Source: Phoronis australis (Eukaryota; Phoronida; Phoronidae). From it: a DNA stretch of 64,000 nucleotides. The notes beneath the pieces are model-generated. The model made no database searches. It was not told the DNA's origin and saw only the letters and a list, made by a program, of their open reading frames with translations. Positions within the stretch are counted from its first letter, which is position 1. Each line of letters starts with the position of its first letter. Made by a program: the position numbers and the translations under genes. The stretch spans positions 546,673 through 610,672 of the forward strand of contig NMRA01000020.1 in NCBI GenBank assembly GCA_002633005.1, read 5' to 3'. This document shows positions 43,001 to 55,500 of the stretch, in pieces.

Positions 43001-46000
43001 GTTGTAAATTTCTTGCTCCTTTTATGAACCATGATTTTGTATCGTTTTGATGTTTTTAAGGCTCTTCCTGTTTCAGATATTTATGGAGCAGAAGAAGATA
43101 TTCAAAACTGGTCTCAACATAGCTCGATTTAGACACCATGTCGAGATAATTGAAGAGGAAACCAGAGAATACTTCCAGAGATGGGGCGATGAAGGGGTCA
43201 AAGGTTAGATGCTGAGGTCATTCGCAGCAATGACAAAATTTAGAATTTCTGAAAGACTCAGTTTGATATGCCCTATAAACTATAAATGCCACCACCATGC
43301 CACTGCTGTCTTCTCTGTGTCACTTAATACGTCTTTGTATTTTAGTCATTTAAGATGAAATTCAGAAACGCCTTTGAAGCCGAGCAGGCAATCGTCTATG
43401 TATATATATTTTTTTTTTTCTGGTACATTTTCTGGTTTTAATTTTTGTTTGAGCCATTTAAAGCTGCCATGAAACATGTTCTAAGTGTTAAATATCAACT
43501 TTATTCACAGGTGTATTTGCACTTTCAAAGCAATATTGTCGCATTCTCATCCTTTGTTAGCAATGAAATTGGTTATTGCCTGGAAATCTAGCGACTGAAC
43601 CTAACTTGCTGTGACGACCTACTTAATTGAGCCTGATCTGAACCAATAATAATTCAGTTTTTCTGAGTTAGGCAAGAGACGAGACCAGCTTCGCAACAGT
43701 CAGTGGTCTACATATTAATTTTTTTGACAGAAGGCATGGGTTCATTTTTCAATAGCTGATTTATTTGTCAGAAGAGTTCTAAGGATAACAGTTTTTGGTG
43801 TATTAAACCAGACATTCAGACTGATGTTCATAGGCTTTAAATTATTTTAAACTTTCTTGTTTCATTTTCAGATCTCTTTTCTGCTCTATCAGAGTTGATT
43901 ATATTGACTGCCAGTAGATGTCTCCACGGTGAGTGAAGATGGTCTGATGTCTTGCAGCACATCAGATATGCGCAAGCCTCATAACTGGGCACAAAAAATG
44001 AACAACAAGTGCTGTTAAGTTCAAACATGGTCTCTTTGTCAAATTTTTGTTTTTCCTTTAAGTTAGGATAATTGGCTTAATTAGAATATCAATCCATAAT
44101 CGAATATGAAGCGTTGACCTTATGTATTTATGTATATATGAAATTTACAGTATGTCTTGGTTCAGTCGTGACATAGCTGTCCACTTAATCACTGAAAAAT
44201 GAGTTGAGTGTTTGGCAGTTTCAAGTTAGAACTGCGGCGGAGGTCATCTCAGAAATTCAGTTTTCTTGCTGATAATGTCACTTGAAGTTAATGAATGTCA
44301 TGGTTATAAGTTAAATACAGTGTAGGCCTGCTACATTCCCATTTCCCTGTAAAGAAGCTTATAACTGAATGATAACAAGTTTTTGCAACATGGGGCTCTT
44401 CTTTACTTCAAATTACATTCTTATGTAATCTTTCAGGCAAAGAAGTTCGCTCGTTGTTAGACGAACGTGTTGCCCAGTTATATGCTGACCTGGATGGTGG
44501 GTTTACACCCATGGCTTGGTTACTGCCTGGATGGCTCCCTCTCCCGTCATTTAGGTAATTGAGTCCACCAATCACAGACAGTCGTTGCATTCAGCTGAAA
44601 TCTCGGCATATACAATTGATTGAAATACGGAAATTATTGCGTACTGTCTGTGATGTGAAGTTTACAGTGTAGTGTGTAATGAATCCTGCTCAGTTCTTCT
44701 TCACTTATTCAGCACACAATATGGCTGACAAGTGACATTCTAGTTTGTTTAATTTCTCCACAAAAGTAAAGACTTCAGAGCATTTTAGTCTTTCACAAAC
44801 ATGGATTGTAGTGTATATCAATATTTGCTGTTACTCTTGTTGTTTGCAAAAAATAATCATTCCTTGAAATATGGAAAAATGACCATTTTGGCATGTTTTT
44901 GCGTGAAATAAGTGGAGTATTACCATAGCAACAACTTAACCGAAGCATAGAGGGCTGTTTCAGATCTTGCTTCAATTTTGTAGAAAGCGTGACAAGGCCA
45001 ACATAGAGATGAAGAAGTTGTTTAAGAGCGTCATCGCTAAGCGTCGCGCCACAGGACCCGACGATGACATGCTGCAGACAATGATTGACTGCACGTACAA
45101 GTAGGTCATTGTTCCACAGGGTCATGTTGATCATCTTAAGGACCAGTTATTGGAAGAAAATATAGCCTTTTACCTATTAGTTAATTACTCTGTCTAGGTT
45201 TGTTGGACCTTACTTGAGGATTAGTTTGTATTGCGTTGTACCACTTTAGACCCAGGATCTTTTGATTAGACGGCCATACTACTGGCTTATGAGGAGTATT
45301 TACCTGCGTTACTGTTATTTCTATTGTGGACATTTTTCTTTTTTTAAGTAAATTAATTTTTAAAACGTGGCTTGAAAATCAATTGTAATTGTTAGAATTA
45401 GAACACACTAAAAGAATTGATTTTCATTAGCAGCAAGAACATTAAAACCATAACGACTCAATAAATGTGCATCTAAGGTTTTTGGGGTTGGCCACCTCGA
45501 AAAATACAAAATTCGAAAATGGCACGTGTATGCCGTGGCTCGAGCAGCCTGCTCATTTGGAAACGATGCATCATCATATGAGTGATGTAATGTTTTTAAA
45601 AATCCAAGCCCTTTAGTTTAGAATTCAACATTATTTTACAAATTAATAGCAGTGAAATACCTTTAATTACAAGAATTACACAACATTGTGAAACCAATTC
45701 TCAGCGTTGCACAATTGGCATATCTTGCCGGTAGATGCTCCGTTAATAGGGTACCAGACTTTTTCTTGGTTTCCTAGAAATGGCCGCTTCTTATCTGATG
45801 ACGAAATAGCTGGGCTGATGATTGGTTTATTACTAGCTGGACAGCATACCTCTTCCACTACTAGTGCTTGGCTTGGGTTTTTTATTGCCAAAAATAAACA
45901 GATTCAGGTGAGATTTTAATCATTTAAATTTGTAACATAGTTAATGTGCTAGACATATGCTAGATATATCGTACAAGAGAAAGCAATGCTCATACAAAAG

Positions 46001-48260
46001 AGTGCATTTTGCTTTATGTATAAAGTGTAGCCATGCAAGTGACATAATATAGTTGGGGGTGCTGTGTAATTTTTTGGTAATAGTCACAAGTTTCCTGGAT
46101 TTTGAGAGCCAGTTTGATGACTGTTATTCAATGGAGAAAATGGGTTATCAAAATGTGGGCCCCTTGTAACTGACTATTACCAGTTTTTGAATGAAACAGG
46201 CAGGCTGTGAAAAAGGCAGTATTTGTGCAAATTAATATCTATCTACTAGGCTTTAAGTTGCCGTCTTGTACCTCTTTAGACATTGAACACAAATACCTCG
46301 CTTCAACACAGTGGTCTTCATTTACTATAACCCAGACTAAAGGCAACGTAAATAATTAGTAAACGTGTCCCAAAAGGACCCAGCGTATCTTGTGGTATGC
46401 ATGAAATATTCCTGGTTGTTTCTCTTCTTAGAATGCATTGTATGAAGAACTCAAGACAGCATGCGGTGAAGACTTACCTTCTCTCAACTATGACCACCTG
46501 AAGGACTTGACCTTACTGGACCGAACCATGAGGGAGACTCTTCGTCTTCGGCCCCCTATTATGACTATGATGAGGATGTGTAAAACACCACAGGTCAGCA
46601 GGTTATCTTACACCAGACAGCACTGGGCAGTGTTATTAACGTCTGGATGCTTTGCGCACTAGAAAACGAAGTCTCAAAAATTTTTTTTCCAGATGATCAA
46701 TAACTTGGTTTTTATTGGACCACTCCTTTTACTAGAATTCACCCATTGAGATTTTGTTAAACTGGATTATTGTTACAGTACTAATTTTCCAGAATTGGCA
46801 ATTGAAATCCTGACTGCATTCATTGGAGCATGTTTTTTGCAAGAAAACTAAGGTCATGAAATCTTTGAGAGATATCTCATTAGGTTTTTGAGGTATAAGG
46901 TGGCAATTTAATCGTTGATGAATGAAGCATTCAACCTTCAACTGTTGAAACCACTAGTGGATGCACACGCTTAGAATTACTCATGAAATTTATTATGACC
47001 TTTAGGGTTGAAGTTCATTGGTCTTTGTTGATTTGATAACTAACTAATACCAATGGCAGAGGTAAATTTTAAACCTGTCTAATTTATAATATCGTCCACA
47101 TAAAATAGTGTTCACATTCCTTGAGTGTTCCACTGCGGCTGTGAATATTGCTCTTTTTTGCTTCCAGTTTGTTGGACGTATTTCACTATTAAATAATATT
47201 AAGTTTAAAAACACTACTTTTTACCTACAGAAGGTGATGGGCTATGACATACCTGTTGGACACCAGGTGTGTGTGTCACCTACGACCAATCAGCGAATTA
47301 AGGACGCGTGGGGCGAGACAAATATGGACTTTGATCCTGACAGGTATGTGTTCTTGTTCTTCTTGATATTCAATGTGAGGCCACTGATGCATTGTGGGAA
47401 TGGTTAGTTTCACTCATAAGCATCTTAAATACCTCTAGCTAATCAACGTGTTATTCCCTGTATACTATTAATTTGAAATTGTGGTTTTATTCCCTTCCAA
47501 GAACTTTACTCTTCAAAAATTCCTATTATTAGTTTCAGTGAAATAACTTACAGTCATCTCACTGATAGTATGTATGGCTTACTTATATTGAAAGTCTTTC
47601 TCATTACATATTATGGTAAGAATCAATATCTGCTGCAATCATGATCCATTAACAATTCAAAAAAACGTTTCAGAGTTTATCAGGGTTGAGTAACCCTAAA
47701 ATTATGAATTCAGAAATGGCGCATCTACGCATTGCACGTGATTTGAATTATCACCTGATCGGGCGAGCGTGGAAATGTTTTTAAATCCCAAAGCAAATTC
47801 AATGTTGTCAGATTAACAGGGCCAAATGCAGCTTTAAATAAGAGGTTAGTGTCAAATAAGCCAACACAATTGGGAAATGTAGAGACAATATCGGTCAGCC
47901 CAAATCCCTTCAAAATGGCCATGCCCTCAGCAGCGTGTGCTGGCATCATTCATTCGCGAAACATATTATTTTATGCACGAAATATATCCTTGTGTCCATT
48001 TTGCACTTTCTAGATTCCTGAAAGAATCGGAGGCTCTCAACACCGAAAAATTCTCATACATCCCATTTGGTGCAGGACGTCACCGTTGCATCGGCGAATC
48101 GTTCGCGTTTGTTCAGGTCAAGACGATTTGGGCTACGCTGCTAAAGATTTTTGAGTTTGACCTTGTGGATGGACATTTCCCCAGCATCAACTATGACACC
48201 ATGATACATACGCCTGTCAACCCTGTGATCAGATACAAGCGACGCGCTAAAGTGTGTTAA
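40051..48260 (+). CDS. CYP51: Sterol 14-alpha demethylase, 11 exons
   Basis: ER-anchored cytochrome P450 that removes the 14-alpha methyl group of lanosterol, the step directly after LSS. Exons: 40051-40191, 41592-41696, 42492-42668, 43077-43203, 43872-43928, 44437-44554, 44984-45100, 45778-45907, 46432-46593, 47231-47343, 48014-48260. All introns are GT-AG and phases close to 497 aa (human about 503). Membrane anchor about 21-38; [18 protein letters not shown] proline-rich hinge in exon 2; the CYP51 substrate-site signature [18 protein letters not shown] in exon 3; I-helix AGQHTSS at 301-307; ExxR as ETLR at 359-362; haem loop [10 protein letters not shown] with the thiolate Cys441. The first Met is chosen because an in-frame TAA lies upstream with no ATG between, and its context has G at -3 and +4. 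Divergent from LSS and convergent with CCDC148. The last intron contains a 74-codon minus-strand open frame that I do not recognise. Confidence 0.96.
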
Positions 48261-49582
48261 ATTTTGTTGAAGATGTGGTAATGAGGCAAATTTTTAGAGA
48301 TGCTTAACAATTTTTGCTTGTCGAAAGATATAATCTACACCTTGATCACTCTGAACTCAATGGCTGCAGCGGTTTTGGTGAAATTTTAGACAAATGAATC
48401 CTCCATTTAATTTGGCCAGTTTGTGAGCATGTCCAGTCTTCAAGAGGACCAGCTGATGCTCTTCAGTTTGCTATCTCGGGGAAAAGTTTACAAAATTATT
48501 GCAACACTTTATGGTTTTATGAGCATTACTGATGATTTCAAAGATTGTTTTTTTAAAAATTTGCCTCCTGCCTTTTAACATTCAGAACCTAAGTAAATGT
48601 AAATGAATCATGTCAAAGATTATCTTTCTCAAGATGGATTACACAACATCTGAAAGTCATTGTTGAACGTCATCACATCTACTAACATTTTTATATCTCA
48701 GTTCGGTTGTGTCGTGCATGACGAAGAGCATGTCATGAACAAAATTTGAACGATCGGTAGATGAAATAATGCATGTTTAAGAAGTGATTATGTTTCTGCA
48801 GGATTCTAATGCATTAAAGAAACTTTGAAGACAGTAAATTGTTTCAAAATTTTTGTTTTAATTAAAAGACATTGGTTTGGAACAAACGTGACTTTGGTGA
48901 GTGTGATCTGAGGAACATTTTTGACTGCACTGCAGTTCAGTTGCTGTCTCATGGATGCTATAAGTTTTTGTGAGTGAATGCCACTGAAGCCACCCCCTGT
49001 TCACTTTTGAAGGTAACTGAAAAAGTATACTGACCCTCTCTGGTTACAGTAAGTTAAGTTTGGAGAATGACTTTAAATGGAAAACAGTCAGTGTAAAAAC
49101 CTTTTAAGGTAATTGCATGCACATATTTTTAATAACTTAATTTCTGTAATTTTACACATCACTGCAAATTAGAAATATTAAATACTTTCAACTTCAATAT
49201 CACTAAAACGAGGAATGTTGTGAAGGTAATAAAATGTAAAACAAAACCTATATCAGTTAAAAACAGTAAAATTACCTGAAACTAGATTGTCATCACTAAT
49301 ACTTCACATGTCAATAATTCAACCTTTAAAAAAACAACAAGAGACAACTTTGACGAGAGAAAAACCATATCTGCACTCGGATGATGATCCCACAAAGACG
49401 TTCCTATAGAAACGTGAAAAGTTGAGCATTAATGTATATAAAGGTCACAGTTACACCAAGATGTTTTTCCTTTTGTTGTTGGGTTTCAACTAGACAGAAA
49501 CACCAACTCCATGTAGTAATCTCCAAATCACTTCATATGACTGCGTTTATAATTGATGGACAATCCTTGTCTGTGGCTATTT
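48261..49582. other. Convergent 3' region between CYP51 and CCDC148
   Basis: Contains the 3' UTRs of both genes. A plus-strand AATAAA at 49228-49233 and ATTAAA near 48812 are possible CYP51 poly(A) signals. No gene or RNA was recognised. Confidence 0.45.
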
Positions 49583-52500
49583 TCACTGCTTGAAGACGGT
49601 TGATTCCATATCTCTCCTAGGGGGGTGTAAAGGTTTCATCTGGGACATCATGTGCCTTGCATAGTCTGTGTTATGGACTCCGGCCTCTCTCAGCTTGGAT
49701 TCCAGTTTTACTCTGGGATCACTGACGACCTGTACATAAACAATAAAACTAAATAAAGAAGTGTTTCATAAAATATGTAAGTCAACAACTAGACCTCTTA
49801 AACTGCAATCTGTAATCTACTTAGTTTATTTTCTTTCTAATGCTCCTTAAACATTTACTGTCATTCTCCACTGCTTCCTTCTGAGTTCACTTCTAGATAA
49901 AATAATTGAGTTACAAAAACTGATAAAATTTACAGCCACATACAGAGCTATTTCAGATACTCGGCTGCAAACCTTAGTCATGATAGTTTAAAGCTGGTGA
50001 CAATGACCTAACTATCTGACTTCACTGTATAACTTGCATAATCACTTCTGGGACCATTGAGAAAATGGTGAATTATCCATTTGACAATTCATTGCACCGA
50101 CTTGGAGATGTGCTTAGGACTGTTCCAGTANGGTCTTCAGAAAAAAAACCCCAAATTATGGGTGGTCGTTCCTGTAAGAAGTGATGCATTAATAATGGGT
50201 GGTATTTTATGACCTGTTAATGTTGACAGGTTAGTTACTTCAGCCGTCAAAACTTAAAAAAAATGCAATTGGCATATATCCCAACTTATTCCAATACAAA
50301 AAAGCCCATATTGCTAGTGAACAGAGTGCAATATGTTCCCTAAGCCATCAAGTCATGGGCAACTTGATTTGAACTGTTTGTCTGCAGTCCTATTGAATTG
50401 AAAAGTTATGCAACACTTAACTGGTGTTAACACATATACATGTAAGAAAATTGATGATTTTTTTATAAAAAGTATGAGGAGTAAGATAAACAAGTTCCAA
50501 TATTCACTTGACATAGAAGTATAAAAGAGTTCGTGGAGACAGTTTGAGATTCATAGATCCTCATAATTGAAAAAATGTTCATTGAAATTATAGACACCTG
50601 GTGAACAGAGACACCTGGTGGCTGCCAAAAGTATTGCTCACAGTTTTTGACAATATTGGACAAGACAACTAGTTCTTGTCTGTCAATCATCTCAGTTCTT
50701 AACAGGTCCTCCTGGAGGCAATTTGTTTGCAAGTGTTAGATTATATATTTTAACTTATTAAAAATAATTAAAAAAATTATGGGTCATGGGTTGAAGAAAT
50801 AAATGAAAAATATGGGCGGTGGGTATGAAATTTAAGTGCCTTCCCCCCTCCCATACAGATTTTGCTGGAACAGCCCTTAACAGGATTGCACAAACCCCAT
50901 TCCTCATAGGCTTATATAGAGATGATATTCCATTGCCTTGATGGAACAGTGGGTTAAAAAGCCTGATAGCTGCCACAAGCCTGATATGTAATGCAGGTTG
51001 GGTTCATTAAAGCTGAGCATCACACTGAGTACAACAGAAATCAGACCAAGTGACCGTTTATACAAGGTAAGTGGAATGTATTTCCATCACATGTTCTGGG
51101 GTAAGAACGACAGTTTAACATTTACTGAAAGGACCAAATACAAGGATGAAGTAAGAATGCTGCGTTACATGTATTCATTCAAGTAAGAAAACAAACTTGA
51201 CAAAAATTGACAGGCAACAACCCATATTTTCCTCATTATTTTTGGTCACTTAAAGTGGCAATAAACCCACCTTCCACTACAAAGTTTAGTTTTTGATTTA
51301 GACCAACTACCGTTTTGAAATTGGTCTCAAACTGTTTGTTAGTCAAAATTGATATGATCTCAAGGCTTTGAAAGACCCAACATTTCGGTAGTGCTCGAGA
51401 CGAGGCTTGGCACATGTCCTTTTGTGCACCGAGCACGGTCTCGAGGAGAAACTGTCAGTTCTTTGTAAGCCTAGAAAACACTTCTCATCTAAGTAAGGAA
51501 CAAGCCTGAGACAAATTTCATTGTGGTCAAAATCAACACTATTCAATTTGTTATTTGTTACACAATTTAGTGTTAGAAAATGAATATGCTGTTAGGACAT
51601 GTGATACAGAATGATCCACAAAAACATTTTGTGCTGATCGTTTATTTAGAAAATGCTGCACACTTAGGGACGCTAAAATAAGAACTCTAGATGAGCCATC
51701 ACGACCAGAAGCCAAGTCGACCTATTGTGTGGCAGGCGTTGCTATCACTTACAGCCATCTGCGTTACCCAGTCTTCAAAACGGTCACACGCTTTTGGTTT
51801 GTACTACTCATGTACCAACCAGTTGTGAAATGGATTGCAGCACAGCGTGCATTCATTGTCGGTCATGCACAAAAATATGTTTGGAGTACATGTACTTTGT
51901 TGCTTGGAACATGGCACGCTAACCACCAAGAAAAATTCATGGATCAAAAACATCCACAACTGGTAATATTTTATTTTTTACAAGTCAGAACACCTGTCTC
52001 CTGGTAATTTCTCATCTGTTCTGAGCACAACCATCCTCATGTTTTTATTTCAAGTGCCTCACCCCCCATACAGACTAATGGAACAGCCCTACAACGAAGA
52101 TTACAAAAAGTATACAGTGTGCATAAACCTGACATGCCGAGATTAAAAAGCAAAGAGTTCACATTATTGATGAGAGAATGTTCCAGTTATTTGGACACAA
52201 TGTTTAATGTATCTGTGATGAACACCATACCTGATTTGCTGTGAATGTATTCACTTGAAACAAAGGTTGCTGAATTGTGATGTCGTCATCTCCAGCCTTT
52301 TTGGCATTGGATGCCTGTGTAAAGAATGTACAAAAAAGAATGATTATTAAAGCATGTAAAAATATTCATCTTTAACAAATGAAGTAACTGATGTGATGAG
52401 CCATTCTTATTCCCAGATTCATTCCTTCGCAAAGTTTAAACATGGAAACAAACTAATCAGGCTGTATATCTTAACAATTTTCAAAATGGCTATTACAACT

Positions 52501-55500
52501 AGTCCTCAAACTGCATATCTTGCTATGTCTGAATTGGCATTATGCTTTCAATAATCATCATAACTTGAAGTTCCACAATACCCACAAGTGTGAATACGGC
52601 AGTCAACTTTTTGTGATCAGACTTTCAATTCTTCCAAACGAGCGTGGGACCACATAAGTAGCGTTAATCATCATCTGCGACGCACAATTTGTCACCACAA
52701 AAGTGTTGAGGAGGTCACCCATATGATAAGTGCATTTGCCGATAGAAAATTTCTAACATGTTTATAACCTCGCGTGCAGAAACAGTGGTGTTGTCCTTTT
52801 TTCTCGGCTTTCAACATTTCAGGTCTCCTACAGAGAATAATTGATAGCTAACTGTAGTTCTCAGGGCTGCAGCTCAATCCACAATGTAAGATGCTCATAA
52901 GTGAAAGCTAAGGGAAAACATGCTCCCTTAGGTTGCTTGTTAATATCTTGTGAACACTTGTGGGATCTTACCAAGCTATCTTTAGGTACATCCTAGCATT
53001 CACTGTCCTCAGTGGCAGCAGACCACTTGCTGTGACTTACCTCTGTATCACCAAGAAGTCTTTCAGGGTCACTCTCCGCTACCACTCGCACCTGTCAATC
53101 AATGGGATATGTAATTCCACAAAGAGACACAAACTAGTTTGTCCAAAAATGTTTATACAACAGCGTATTTTGGAGTTGAGAATTCTGGTAATAGCTTGAA
53201 CCAACAGCGCCAAAAAAGCGAAACAAGTATCAAGAAGAGTACAATTTTAATGGAAACCAAGAAAAGAGTAGGAAATACATTATTAATACTACTTTGACCT
53301 TCAATTCGTAGGTTCAACTAATGCATTTGATTGTATGGTACAATCCGATACTACTGAAGCCCCACCTGTTGTCGCAAGGCTTCTAGTCTTTGCTCTTTCT
53401 CTTCTTCTTCCCGCTGGCGCTCCTCTTCAAGTTGTAGTTTCTCTGCCAACTTTTTCTCTTGCTGCTGATCACGAAACCTGACTCTGATGGTTGAATTATA
53501 GATTGAGAGTGAGTAAATCGAACAAAGTTTAAGTAGAATTAAAAGTTAGTTTAGTTGCAAATCAGATTAGTCATAATTTTGAATACAAAGTTTGCCTATT
53601 CGAACATGATACAAAAAATTTAGTACAAAAACGACTCGACAAATGAAATTTTAGAGATTAAACATCTGCACAATACACAAAAAAACAAAGGAGGAAACCA
53701 TTGCCTACATCAGTTCTATTAAATTTCTTTAAAAGGTTATTACGGTAAACCATGTTTAGGTGATTTCAATGAAGGCCTTGTTCTGCCACCTGCTAATTAA
53801 ACACTGGCATCCTATTGAGTGATAAAAGCAGAATTTAAGTAAACATTCATACAATTTGAGTCACAAATTGGACATTATAGTTCTTCGTGGGTGGGTTGTT
53901 GTGCAGATCGCCTAAAGTGAAGGACACGCTTCCCCGATTAGCAGACTTTGTAAGGAGTTAAGAAATTTTGCTCCAAATTTTTGACGGTTGTAGTAACAAA
54001 GCATTGTTTTTTTCAGAGAACTGGATGGGAATGTTTCTTCTCTGTTAATACTAGGTAAAAACTGGGTTTAATATCCTTCTATAACTTTTTTTAAAGCAAG
54101 AAGCATAGGAATAAAATTCCTGCAGCACAGAGCAGTTAAGATGGGTGGCAGTGAATCAGAAGTACAAAAATGTTTTAACCAACCTTTCTCTATCATAGGC
54201 AGCTTGCTCTTCAAAGATCTTTTGTAAATCTTCCAGTCTTTTGCGAATCTTTTCTTCCTCAACAAGCTTTTGCTTCTCCAGTTCGTCATGATGAGATTTA
54301 ATCTAAAACAAGATATCATTTGTCAAAAGTAAGAGGAAAATGATACCTATTTGCATTAAAATTTGGTTCATTTTTTTTCAAAATAATTGAGTTTACCTTA
54401 TCTTTTGTTTGAGCCCTTCGTTTCTTTTCCTTTTCTTCCTCAGTTCTTCTTTTTTCTTCCTCCTGAGCTCGTCTGCTTTCCTCTAATTTCTGCTGAATCA
54501 TCATCGCCTCCATTTTCTGCTCTCTCCAGACTTTTACCTGTCGAATAAAAAAATTGAATCCACTTGCCAAAATCCTGTATGAAAAATTCTACCAATCAAA
54601 AACCAACAGATGGCTCACAAAAAGCACAAGTTATGTTTACAAGAAATGTCACAAATCATTTCCACAGGATTTGTATGCGAGTAGTGTAAAATATCTACAA
54701 TATGCTTTGTCACGACAGACAATCACTAGACAAGATCATCTGCCTTGACCAGATAAACCTGCCAGGAAGTCCACCAGTATTGTCCAACATCAAATTTTAA
54801 TTGTAATGTCAAAATATCTGTCAAGTTTTACTAATACTTTTCTTCAAACTTTGCATACAAATTCTTCCATTTGAGACAAAATAAAGCCTAAATTGCCATT
54901 TTTTTGAAAAATTTAAGGCTTATTATTGATACGCTGTGGAAGCTCAAGACTGTACCAATTGTTTATTTTGTGACACCTGCACAGTAAACAAGAGCAACAC
55001 AGCGGCAGCATTGATATACGGCCACTGTGTGCATTGCAAATGGCAAAGATATCAGGCTGCTCATTTTTTTCAAACATTTCCTCGCACAAGAGCGAGCAAC
55101 ACTGTTTAGTGAACTTAAAACTGAGACTGCAGGGTGCAGTAATAGTCAACTTAAAATTACCAAACGCATTCCTGGCAGATACTGAGATAGTCACAATGAA
55201 TGAAAGAAAACTAAATTTACCATACACTATCCAATAGTTGTCACCAGTCATGCTCAGTTTTAAAATCATTTGCCATGATGGTTCTACAAGGAATTTGGCA
55301 GGTAGAATGGCCGAACCAAAAAACTAACAAAATTGCCATTACGGGGCAAACCCCAAGTTGGAATATTATTGTACAAAAACAGGCAAGAGCTGTTCTCTTT
55401 AGACTATATGCCAAATTCCAACCTTCATCAGATATATAAGGCAAAAACTAAAACTACCACTTGGAAGAGTAGGAGTGTTAAAATTGCCCAAGCATCAACA

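Noticed and set aside
47725-47949. A 74-codon minus-strand frame in the last CYP51 intron
   Set aside because: No domain, no splice partners and no evidence of a nested gene.
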